Shown: piece after piece, positions 42,110 to 49,707 of the stretch
Numbering within the stretch: the first letter of the stretch is position 1
How the letters are laid out: the number at the start of each line of letters is the position of its first letter
Translations under genes and position numbers: made by a program
The notes under the pieces: generated by a model
Database searches by the model: none
The model's input: the letters and a program-made list of their open reading frames with translations, nothing else
Told to the model about the DNA's origin: nothing
Source: Candidatus Aminicenantes bacterium JdFR-78
Lineage (GTDB): Bacteria > Acidobacteriota > Aminicenantia > JdFR-78
Assembly: GCA_002010665.1 (NCBI GenBank)
Contig: MTON01000025.1
Span: 1-51,042 of the forward strand
Direction of reading: 5' to 3'
Length of the DNA stretch: 51,042 nucleotides

Positions 42110-43867
42110 ATGGTTAAAATTAAAATAAATGGAAAAGAAACTAAGGTCGAGAAAGGTACAACTATTCTCAAAGCTGCTGAAAAATTAGATATTAAAATTC
42201 CTACACTTTGTTATCATCCTCTTTTAGAGCCCTATTCAGCCTGTAGAATTTGCATGGTGGAAATTAAGATAGGCAAGCGCAATGAATTGGTAACAGCTTG
42301 TAATACTGTAGTTGAAAATGGAATGGAGATATTTACAGATTCAGAAAGGGCATTGAAAGCGCGAAAAATGAACATCGAGCTTCTCATGGCTCGAGCTCCT
42401 GCTGCCGAGCCAGTAAAGGAGATAGCAAAGGAACTAGGCGTTGAAAAAACAAGATTTGAGATTAAAGACCCAAACGAAAAATGTATTCTCTGTGGTTTAT
42501 GTGTCAGGACGTGTGAACAAGTAGTGGGAGCAAAAGCTATAAGTTTTATTGAAAGGGGTGCAGATCGAAAAGTTTCTACTCCTTTTGGTGAACCTTCTGA
42601 AGATTGTATAGGCTGTGCTGCCTGCGCCTATTTCTGTCCAACAGAAGCAATAACAGTTGAAGATTTGGATAAAAGAGAAGTAATTCATGATGAAATGATA
42701 CTTGGTCCAAATTCTGCTATAAGGGTGCCCATTCGTCAGGCAGTTCCAATGGTACCCTTTATAGACGAGGAAAATTGTATTCACTTTAAAACCGGAAATT
42801 GTAAGCTCTGTGAAAAAGTTTGCGAAAAGGAAGCAATTAATCATGATATGGAAGATGAAGAAATTGAGTTAGAAGTGGGTACTATTATTATTGCTACAGG
42901 ATTTAAAGGATTTGATGCCAAGAAGGTCCCGGCATATGGTTATGGACGATTTAAAAATGTTCTTACAGCCTTAGAATTTGAGAGAATGGTTAATGCATCA
43001 GGTCCTACTGGTGGACAGATTAGACTGGCTGATGGTAGAGAGCCGGAGTCGGTTGGAATTATTCACTGTGTTGGCTCGCGAGATGAAAATTTCAATGAAT
43101 ATTGTTCAAGAGTTTGCTGTATGTATTCACTTAAATTTGCCCATATAATTAAGGAAAGAACTAATGCAGAGGTTTATAATTTTTATATTGATATGCGGGC
43201 TTTTGGAAAGGGATATGAAGAATTTTACCATAAGTTACTTGAGGAAGGAGTCCATTTTATTAGAGGAAGAGTTTCTGAGATCTCTGATGTCGCCCTAACA
43301 CCAGAAGAAGAAGGAAAATTAATAATTAGGGTAGAGGATACACTTGTGGGAACTGTAAGAAGGATTCCTGTTGATATGGCTATCCTCTCAGTGGGTTTAG
43401 AGCCTAACTTTGGTTCAGATGAAATTACACGAATGTTCAATCTCTCGTGCAGTCAGGATGCTTTCTTCTTGGAAAAGCATCCGAAACTGGCTCCTGTATC
43501 AACAGCTGCAGACGGTATTTTCCTGGCTGGAACTTGCCAGGGGCCAAAGGATATTCCTGATACTGTTGCTCAGGCAGGTGCAGCAGCTTCAGAAGCATTG
43601 GCACTCGCAGATAAAGGTAAATTTGAACTTGAACCTGTCACTGCAGAAATTAATGAAGAACTTTGCTCTGGATGTCAATTGTGTATTGCATTGTGTCCAT
43701 TCAGTGCAATAAGTTATAATAAAGAGAAAGATATTTCTGAAGTGAATGAGGCGCTCTGTAAAGGATGTGGTACATGTGTGGCTGCATGTCCAAGTGGAGC
43801 TGCTATGCAAAATCATTTTCGTGATGAACAGATTATTGCTGAAATTGAGGGAATTCTCAGTGTTTAA
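42110..43867 (+). CDS. Fusion: NuoG/HoxU-like ferredoxin module + C-terminal half of HdrA
   Basis: A 585-residue composite. Residues 1-80 form a [2Fe-2S] domain (C34, C45, C48, C64). The His-Cys3 [4Fe-4S] site usual in NuoG/HoxU is absent; [20 protein letters not shown] occupies its place. Two [4Fe-4S] sites follow (C125-C135, C166-C176). From about residue 203 the sequence is Hdr[17 protein letters not shown]223-C231-C234-C238, [38 protein letters not shown] for FAD, then two C-terminal [4Fe-4S] motifs (C519-C529, C550-C560). It supplies exactly what the gene at 34798 lacks. The ATG has AAGGAGG upstream. Confidence 0.9.
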   Translation: MVKIKINGKETKVEKGTTILKAAEKLDIKIPTLCYHPLLEPYSACRICMVEIKIGKRNELVTACNTVVENGMEIFTDSERALKARKMNIELLMARAPAAEPVKEIAKELGVEKTRFEIKDPNEKCILCGLCVRTCEQVVGAKAISFIERGADRKVSTPFGEPSEDCIGCAACAYFCPTEAITVEDLDKREVIHDEMILGPNSAIRVPIRQAVPMVPFIDEENCIHFKTGNCKLCEKVCEKEAINHDMEDEEIELEVGTIIIATGFKGFDAKKVPAYGYGRFKNVLTALEFERMVNASGPTGGQIRLADGREPESVGIIHCVGSRDENFNEYCSRVCCMYSLKFAHIIKERTNAEVYNFYIDMRAFGKGYEEFYHKLLEEGVHFIRGRVSEISDVALTPEEEGKLIIRVEDTLVGTVRRIPVDMAILSVGLEPNFGSDEITRMFNLSCSQDAFFLEKHPKLAPVSTAADGIFLAGTCQGPKDIPDTVAQAGAAASEALALADKGKFELEPVTAEINEELCSGCQLCIALCPFSAISYNKEKDISEVNEALCKGCGTCVAACPSGAAMQNHFRDEQIIAEIEGILSV

Positions 43868-43878
43868 AGGAGGTTAAA

Positions 43879-44310
43879 ATGAGTAATGAAAAATTTGAAC
43901 CAAAAATCGTTGGATTTTTATGCAATTGGTGTTCCTATACTGGAGCCGATTTGGCTGGAACATCAAGAATGACATATCAGCCAAATTTGAGAATAATCAG
44001 AGTAATGTGCAGTGGAAGAGTTGATCCGCAATTTATTTTTAAAGCATTTAAGGAAGGAGCGGATGGAGTATTGATCGCTGGTTGTCATCCTGGAGATTGT
44101 CATTATAAAGAGGGAAATTATAAAGCTTTAAGAAGATATAAACTCATTAAAAAGCTACAATCCGAATTTGGGATTGAGGATGAAAGAATAAGATTAGAAT
44201 GGATTTCAGCTTCTGAAGGAGCTAAATTTCAGGAAGTTTGCAATGAATTTACTGAAACAATTAGAAAATTAGGTCCCTTTAATTCAAAGAAAGGAGGAAA
44301 AAATGAGTAA
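43879..44310 (+). CDS. mvhD: F420-non-reducing hydrogenase delta subunit (MvhD)
   Basis: A 143-residue MvhD protein: [53 protein letters not shown] and the [15 protein letters not shown] helix are all family blocks. It carries a [2Fe-2S] cluster and links HdrA to the hydrogenase MvhAG, accepting electrons from the small subunit. It is placed directly after the HdrA C-terminal half and before mvhG, in the same logic as methanogen mvhDGA. The ATG has AAAGGAGG upstream. Confidence 0.95.
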   Translation: MSNEKFEPKIVGFLCNWCSYTGADLAGTSRMTYQPNLRIIRVMCSGRVDPQFIFKAFKEGADGVLIAGCHPGDCHYKEGNYKALRRYKLIKKLQSEFGIEDERIRLEWISASEGAKFQEVCNEFTETIRKLGPFNSKKGGKNE

Positions 44311-45289
44311 GCCAAAAGTTGCTTTTTATTGGTGTGCCTCTTGTGGTGGATGTGAGGAAGCTGTAGTTGATTTAGCTGAAAATATTTTGAAAGTAGTTGA
44401 AGCAGTGGATATTGTTTTTTGGCCTGTTGCATTAGATTTTAAAAGAAAAGATATTGAAGCAATGCCTGATAAATCTATAGCTGTTACCTTTATAAATGGA
44501 GCTATTAGATTGTCCGAACAAGAGGAAATGGTAAAACTGCTCAGGAAAAAATCCCAGTTAATAGTGGCTTTCGGAAGTTGTGCTCATTTAGGTGGTGTTC
44601 CAGGACTAGCCAATTTCTGGGATAGAGAATCAATTTTCAATAGAGCTTATAAGACAACTCCATCCACCCATAATCCAGAGGGGATTGTTCCTCAGGAAAA
44701 GGTTACAGTGGATGGAAAGGAATTGACGCTCCCTAAGTTCTATAATACGGTATTCCGTCTCGACCAGATAATAGATGTAGATTATTATTTACCAGGATGT
44801 GCACCACCGCCGGATTTAGTAATGAATGCAATTAATGCTATTCTGGAGGGTAAGCTCCCACCAAAAGGTACTGTTTTATCTCCGAATAAATCTTTATGCG
44901 ATGATTGCAAGAGAAATGAAACAAAGCCTGAAAAATTAACAATTAAAGAAATTAAAAGACCTCATGAAATTATGCTCGATCCTGAAAAGTGTTTTCTTGC
45001 ACAGGGGGTAATTTGTATGGGACCAGCAACTCGGACAGGTTGTGGTGAAAGATGTATAGAGGCAAATATGCCCTGTAGAGGCTGTTTTGGCCCTACTGAC
45101 CAGGTGATTGACCAAGGAGCTAAATTTCTTTCAGTTCTGGCTTCAATAATAGATGTAAATGATGAAAAAGAAATAGAGAAGGTCATGGATACTATTGTTG
45201 ACCCAGCTGGAACATTTTATAGATTTAGTCTTCCTTCTTCATTAATGAGAAGAAAAAGAATGCCTTCTGTAGCAGATAATGAAAAATAA
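44303..45289 (+). CDS. mvhG: Group 3 [NiFe]-hydrogenase small subunit (MvhG-like)
   Basis: A 328-residue small subunit. The proximal cluster ligands are seen in [35 protein letters not shown] and [11 protein letters not shown]. Further cysteines ([34 protein letters not shown]) provide the medial and distal [4Fe-4S] clusters. There is no twin-arginine signal, so the enzyme is cytoplasmic. The start overlaps mvhD by 8 bp with AAAGGAGG upstream. Confidence 0.95.
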   Translation: MSKPKVAFYWCASCGGCEEAVVDLAENILKVVEAVDIVFWPVALDFKRKDIEAMPDKSIAVTFINGAIRLSEQEEMVKLLRKKSQLIVAFGSCAHLGGVPGLANFWDRESIFNRAYKTTPSTHNPEGIVPQEKVTVDGKELTLPKFYNTVFRLDQIIDVDYYLPGCAPPPDLVMNAINAILEGKLPPKGTVLSPNKSLCDDCKRNETKPEKLTIKEIKRPHEIMLDPEKCFLAQGVICMGPATRTGCGERCIEANMPCRGCFGPTDQVIDQGAKFLSVLASIIDVNDEKEIEKVMDTIVDPAGTFYRFSLPSSLMRRKRMPSVADNEK

Positions 45290-45306
45290 TAATTTTGGAG
45301 GTTAAA

Positions 45307-46779
45307 ATGAGCAATAATAGAATAACAATAGACCCAATAACTCGTTTAGAAGGTCATGGAAAAATCGAAATTTTTCTTGATGAAAAAGGTAATGTAGATA
45401 AAGCTTTTTTGCAAATTCCTGAATTAAGGGGATTTGAGCAGTTTGCAGTTGGTAGACCTGCTGAAGAGATGCCAAGAATAACTCCCAGGATTTGTGGTGT
45501 TTGTCCAACTGCCCATCATATGGCATCTACTAAGGCCCTGGATGATTTGTTTAAGGTGGAGCCCACCCCTGTTGCAAAAAAAATAAGAGAATTTATTTAT
45601 AGTACTTTTATGTTAGAAGATCATACCCTTCATTTCTTTTTCCTTGGTGGTCCAGATTTTGTAGTGGGTCCTCAAGCACCAGCAGCGGAAAGAAACATTT
45701 TAGGTGTATTAAACAAGGTTGGCTTGGAAATAGGGAAAAAGGTTATTGAGATAAGAAAGCAATGCAGGGATATTATTAGTTATTTAGGTGGAAAAGTAAT
45801 TCATCCAGTATGCGGTTTGCCAGGTGGAGTTTCAAAGGGGCTTACAGAAGAAGACAGGAAAAAATTCCTGGAAGTGGCTAAAGCAGGAGTTGAATTTGCA
45901 CAATTTGCTTTAAAGATATTTGACGATATTGTTTTGAAAAACAAAGAATATGTGGATATTGTTACAGGAGATGTGTATTATCATCGCACGTATTATATGG
46001 GATTGGTTGATGAAAATAACAAGGTAAATTTTTATGATGGATATATTAGAGTTGTTGACCCAAATGGGAAGGAATATGCGAAATTCAAATGTCAGGATTA
46101 TTTAAATCATATAGCTGAACATGTGGAGCCATGGAGTTATATTAAATTTCCTTATCTTAAAAATGTTGGTTGGAAAGGTTTTGTGGATGGAGAGGATAGT
46201 GGAATTTATAGAGTAGCTCCTCTTGCTCGTTTAAATGCTTCGGATGGGATGGCCACTCCTCTTGCTCAGGAAGCTTATGAGAAAATGTATGAAACTCTTG
46301 GTGGTAAACCTGCTCATAATACTCTGGCTTTCCACTGGGCTCGTTTAATAGAGGCTCTATATGCAGCAGAGAGAATGGTTGAACTTCTTGAAGATAAGGA
46401 AATCACGGATCCCAATATTAGGAATATTCCAACAGAAACTCCAAAAGAGGGAATTGGAGTTGTTGAAGCTCCAAGAGGAACATTAATTCATCATTATAAA
46501 ACTGATGATAGAGGAATTTTAACAGAGGCAAATCTGATAGTTGCTACAGTTAATAATGCAGCTGCAATAAATATGAGCATTAGAAGAGCTGCTGAGAAAT
46601 TAATAAAGAATGGGAATGTATCTGATGGAATATTAAACATGGTAGAAATGGCATTTAGAGCTTATGACCCATGTCATGCCTGCGCAACTCATTCATTACC
46701 AGGTGATATGCCCTTAATTATAAATATATATGATGCTGATAGAAAATTAATTCATCAGTTTAAGAGAAATGTAAAATAG
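45307..46779 (+). CDS. mvhA: Group 3 [NiFe]-hydrogenase large (catalytic) subunit (MvhA-like)
   Basis: A 490-residue catalytic subunit that cleaves or forms H2. The N-terminal active-site pair is C63 and C66 in RICGVCPTAHHMAS; the C-terminal pair is C456 and C459 in YDPCHACATH. The Ni and Fe ligands are complete. A 28-residue tail (SLPGDMPLIINIYDADRKLI onward) follows H462 and should be removed during maturation by the endopeptidase encoded just downstream. Start ATG 45307 is used; the in-frame TTG at 45295 lies in the TTGGAGG ribosome site. The type fits group 3 (3c/3d-like), cytoplasmic and bidirectional. Confidence 0.95.
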   Translation: MSNNRITIDPITRLEGHGKIEIFLDEKGNVDKAFLQIPELRGFEQFAVGRPAEEMPRITPRICGVCPTAHHMASTKALDDLFKVEPTPVAKKIREFIYSTFMLEDHTLHFFFLGGPDFVVGPQAPAAERNILGVLNKVGLEIGKKVIEIRKQCRDIISYLGGKVIHPVCGLPGGVSKGLTEEDRKKFLEVAKAGVEFAQFALKIFDDIVLKNKEYVDIVTGDVYYHRTYYMGLVDENNKVNFYDGYIRVVDPNGKEYAKFKCQDYLNHIAEHVEPWSYIKFPYLKNVGWKGFVDGEDSGIYRVAPLARLNASDGMATPLAQEAYEKMYETLGGKPAHNTLAFHWARLIEALYAAERMVELLEDKEITDPNIRNIPTETPKEGIGVVEAPRGTLIHHYKTDDRGILTEANLIVATVNNAAAINMSIRRAAEKLIKNGNVSDGILNMVEMAFRAYDPCHACATHSLPGDMPLIINIYDADRKLIHQFKRNVK

Positions 46780-46781
46780 GA

Positions 46782-47249
46782 GTGAAAACACTTATTTTAG
46801 GTCTGGGTAATGAATTATTTGGAGATGATGGTGTTGGTATCCATGTAATTAGAGAATTAAAAAAAAGAGGTGGGTTTAAATCAAATATAGATTTAGTTGA
46901 AACCTCAGTTTCAGGATTAGCCCTTTTAGATATAATTGCAAATTATGATCGTCTGGTTATAATTGATACAATAAAAAGGGAAAACCCAAAACCTGGAAGC
47001 ATAAGATTAATAAATCTCAACCAGATTCGTCATGTTCCCGGCCCATCACCTCATTATGTTTCTTTCCCTCAGATTATTACTCTTGGGAAAAAATTTGGAT
47101 TGAAAATGCCAAAATTAGTTAAAATTATTGCAGTTGAAGCAAAGAGTATTTATCATTTGGGAGAGGAACTTTCCCCAGAAGTAAAAAGTGCGATTCCAGA
47201 AATTATTAATAAAATTAATGAATTAATTGAAGAATGGGAAAAGAAATGA
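46782..47249 (+). CDS. [NiFe]-hydrogenase maturation endopeptidase
   Basis: A 155-residue HycI/HoxW/HyaD-family protease: LILGLGNELFGDDGVGIHVI at the N terminus, YDRLVIIDTIKR with the central Asp, and PSPHYVSFPQI with the conserved His, the three residue sites that recognise Ni in the large-subunit precursor. It removes the C-terminal tail of the large subunit after nickel insertion. The start is GTG, 2 bp after the mvhA stop. It is clearly dedicated to the neighbouring hydrogenase. Confidence 0.9.
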   Translation: MKTLILGLGNELFGDDGVGIHVIRELKKRGGFKSNIDLVETSVSGLALLDIIANYDRLVIIDTIKRENPKPGSIRLINLNQIRHVPGPSPHYVSFPQIITLGKKFGLKMPKLVKIIAVEAKSIYHLGEELSPEVKSAIPEIINKINELIEEWEKK

Positions 47250-47917
47250 AGAAAAAAAGGGAATACACGGTTCTTGTGGAACTACTTGGGTCAAATCAAA
47301 GGGTTGCAAATGAAATAAGAAGGAGACTTACAGAAAATGGGACTCTTGTTATTAATTTTATGAGTTCTCCTGGTGCAGGAAAGACCAGTTTACTGGAGAT
47401 AATAGGTGAAAATTTAAAGAAAAATTATAGATTGGCTGTAATAGAAGGGGACATAGAAACGGAAAAAGATGCTGAACGCATTAGAGCAAAAGGAATTCCA
47501 GCAATTCAGATTACAACAGGAGGTGCTTGTCACCTTGAAGCAAAAATGCTCGGTAAAATTTTTGATAAAATTCCCAAAGACCTTGATTTTTTATTCATTG
47601 AAAATATAGGAAATTTAGTTTGTCCAGCTAATTATGACCTTGGCGAGCATATTCGTTGTGTTCTTCTATCAGCACCTGAAGGTGACGATAAGCCAAAAAA
47701 ATATCCCAAAGCTTTTATTACATCTCAGTGTTTAATTATAACCAAATCAGATTTATTTCCTTATTTACCTTTTGACCCTGAAAGGGCTAAAAAAGAGGCG
47801 CTTTCAATCAATCCAAAAATGGAGGTTTTTATTACATCTGCTATTAATGGGGAAGGAATAGACGATTTGATTGAGTATTTTAAAACATCACTACATGAAG
47901 TGAGGAGTAAAGAGTGA
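47246..47917 (+). CDS. hypB: Hydrogenase/urease nickel-insertion GTPase HypB
   Basis: A 223-residue HypB. P-loop FMSSPGAGKTSLLE, GDIETEKDAERI, metal-site GGACHLEAKM, NIGNLVCPANYDLGE and the G4-type ITKSDLFPYLPFD are present. The N terminus lacks the His-rich nickel store and CxxCGC motif of some HypB proteins. The start is ATG 47246 (ATGA overlap with the protease stop); ATG 47234 is a possible alternative 4 codons longer. Its last codons lie in a short tandem repeat. It works with HypA to load nickel. Confidence 0.93.
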   Translation: MKKKREYTVLVELLGSNQRVANEIRRRLTENGTLVINFMSSPGAGKTSLLEIIGENLKKNYRLAVIEGDIETEKDAERIRAKGIPAIQITTGGACHLEAKMLGKIFDKIPKDLDFLFIENIGNLVCPANYDLGEHIRCVLLSAPEGDDKPKKYPKAFITSQCLIITKSDLFPYLPFDPERAKKEALSINPKMEVFITSAINGEGIDDLIEYFKTSLHEVRSKE

Positions 47918-47927
47918 GGAGTAAGGA
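47900..47927 (+). repeat. Tandem 14-bp repeat GTGAGGAGTAA(A/G)GA
   Basis: Two adjacent copies (47900-47913 and 47914-47927) span the end of hypB and the start of the spacer before hypA, encoding the VRSKE tail of HypB. The sole difference I see is A/G at position 12 of the unit. It may be a slippage product that changed the HypB C terminus. Confidence 0.6.
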
Positions 47928-47960
47928 GATATTTTTAAGTTTTTTGAATTTGAGATAAAA

Positions 47961-48305
47961 ATGCATGAACTTTCAATTGTAGCAAACTTATTTGAGATAC
48001 TAAAAGAAAAGGCCAAGGAACAAAAAGCAAAGAGAATAACAAAGGTTAAACTAAAAGTTGGAGTGTTGTCAGGAGTTGTTCCAGAACTACTGGAAAGCGC
48101 TTTTGATATTTATAAAAAGAAAACCATTGCAAGTGAAGCAAAATTAGAAATAGAAAAAACACTTGTAAAAGTAAAATGTCAAAGTTGTGGTTTTGAATTT
48201 TCTCCAGAAGATTTTACAATGATATGTCCTTCTTGTGGTTCTTTTGAAATAAAAATACTTTCCGGAGATGAGCTTCTTTTAGAAAAAATGGAATTAGAAA
48301 TTTAA
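47961..48305 (+). CDS. hypA: Hydrogenase nickel-incorporation protein HypA
   Basis: A 114-residue HypA. It begins MHELSIVANLFEILKEKA, with His2 as the nickel ligand, and carries the zinc-binding pairs CQSC and CPSC in VKCQSCGFEF and ICPSCGSF. It is the last gene of the operon. HypC, HypD, HypE and HypF, which are needed to make the Fe(CN)2CO centre, are not in the window and must be encoded elsewhere. Confidence 0.95.
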   Translation: MHELSIVANLFEILKEKAKEQKAKRITKVKLKVGVLSGVVPELLESAFDIYKKKTIASEAKLEIEKTLVKVKCQSCGFEFSPEDFTMICPSCGSFEIKILSGDELLLEKMELEI

Positions 48306-48363
48306 TTAAAATTGTAAAACTTTCCCCTTTTTATTCGTCATTTGGAATTTGGTATTTGAAATT

Positions 48364-49671
48364 TTAATCTTTAAGTATTCCCTCAGCAGCAAGCAAACCC
48401 GAGACCGCAGCTCCTACTATTCCTCTGCTTAATCCAGCTCCGTCTCCAGCTACATAAATTTCAGGGATTGAAGTTCTAAGAAATTCATTTGTAAGCACCC
48501 TTAAACCATGAAATTTTATCTCGGTTGCGTAAAGGAGAGTACCATCATCTGCAACTCCAGGGATGAGCTTATTTAAAATATCCAGACCTTCAATAATATC
48601 CCTTACAAATCGATAAGGAAGAGCCATTGCAATATCGCCTGGAGTCACATCAGTTAATGTAGGTTTAACATGACTCTTTTCCAATCTGCTCCAAGTGCTT
48701 CTTCTCCCTCTCCTTAAATCCCCCAATCTTTGAAGAATTGGCTTATTTCCTCCAATTGTTGTTGCCTGAATGGCAATGCTTTCTCCGTAAAGATTTGTGT
48801 TTTCAAGAGGCTCTGTTAATTGAACTTTAACTAAAAAAGCAAAGTTAGTATTAGAACTCTTCCTATCCTTCCATGAATGTCCATTTACAAGACAATATTT
48901 CTCATTTTCCTCTTTAACCACATATCCATAGGGAGAAACACAAAATGTTCTTACAAAATCGTCATAGGTGGGGGTTCTTATATGAACTTTAGGATCCCAG
49001 TTTATCTCACATATTTCTTCCATGATTAATGCAGGAACTTCAACTCTAACTCCAATATCAACAGGATTATAAATATATTTCATCCTTTTTTCTTTAACAA
49101 TTTTCTCTAACCAGCGAGCTCCACTTCTTCCAGGTGCTATCAATAATTTGTCAAATTTAAACTCTTCTTTTTTCGTTGTAATAATTGAATTTTTCCTTAT
49201 TTCTTCAACTTCTGTATTAAATATAAATTCAACGCCTTTCTTTCTCAGGTCATTACTCAATTTTGAAATCACTTCAGGTAAGTGATCAGACCCAACATGA
49301 GCCTGTCTAATGGGCAAATATTTCATTCCATTCTGAACAGCTAAAACTTCTAATTCATGAGCCTTTTTTCTGTTAATTTCTTTAGTCTTTATATTATATT
49401 TTCTAAAGATGCTTTCAACTTCATTTATAAGTTCTGAAAGTTTTGAATAACCTATTAATTCAGCCAAGTTATTTCCAATTTCAGGGGAGAAATTTAATTT
49501 CCCATCAGAAAATAAGCCAGCTCCACCCTCTCCATGAAGTAGATTTGATTTGTCTTTTATTCTTTCCTCAAGAGAAGGTCCTTTATCTAAGATTAAGACT
49601 TCACATTTTCCAGCTAATTTAAAGCCTGCAAACAAACCAGCAGGACCGCAACCTATTATTATTACTTTCAC
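48364..49671 (-). CDS. FAD-dependent oxidoreductase (COG2509-type dehydrogenase)
   Basis: A 435-residue flavoprotein. The N-terminal dinucleotide fold is VIIIGCGPAGLFAGFKLA, followed by HGEGGAGLFSDGKLNFSP, LLIAPGRSGARWLE and the C-terminal IYVAGDGAGLSRGIVGAAVS. These blocks are those of the poorly characterised NAD(FAD)-utilising dehydrogenase family (COG2509, YtfP/HI0933-distant). The substrate is unknown. The start is GTG 49671, giving MKVIIIG; the upstream TTG 49677 is less likely because the predicted transcript begins at about 49671. It is convergent with the hydrogenase operon, 58 bp apart. Confidence 0.85.
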   Translation of the reverse strand: MKVIIIGCGPAGLFAGFKLAGKCEVLILDKGPSLEERIKDKSNLLHGEGGAGLFSDGKLNFSPEIGNNLAELIGYSKLSELINEVESIFRKYNIKTKEINRKKAHELEVLAVQNGMKYLPIRQAHVGSDHLPEVISKLSNDLRKKGVEFIFNTEVEEIRKNSIITTKKEEFKFDKLLIAPGRSGARWLEKIVKEKRMKYIYNPVDIGVRVEVPALIMEEICEINWDPKVHIRTPTYDDFVRTFCVSPYGYVVKEENEKYCLVNGHSWKDRKSSNTNFAFLVKVQLTEPLENTNLYGESIAIQATTIGGNKPILQRLGDLRRGRRSTWSRLEKSHVKPTLTDVTPGDIAMALPYRFVRDIIEGLDILNKLIPGVADDGTLLYATEIKFHGLRVLTNEFLRTSIPEIYVAGDGAGLSRGIVGAAVSGLLAAEGILKD

Positions 49672-49678
49672 GAACAAA

Positions 49679-49707
49679 ATAATGCATTAAATTTCTTAAT
49701 AAGTCAA
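49679..49707 (-). promoter_or_regulatory. Promoter predicted to give a leaderless flavoprotein mRNA
   Basis: Minus strand TTGACT (49707-49702), 17 bp, CATTAT (49684-49679). Seven bases separate the -10 from the GTG at 49671, so +1 coincides with the start codon. No Shine-Dalgarno is present. The -35 lies inside the 3' end of the upstream symporter gene. Confidence 0.6.
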
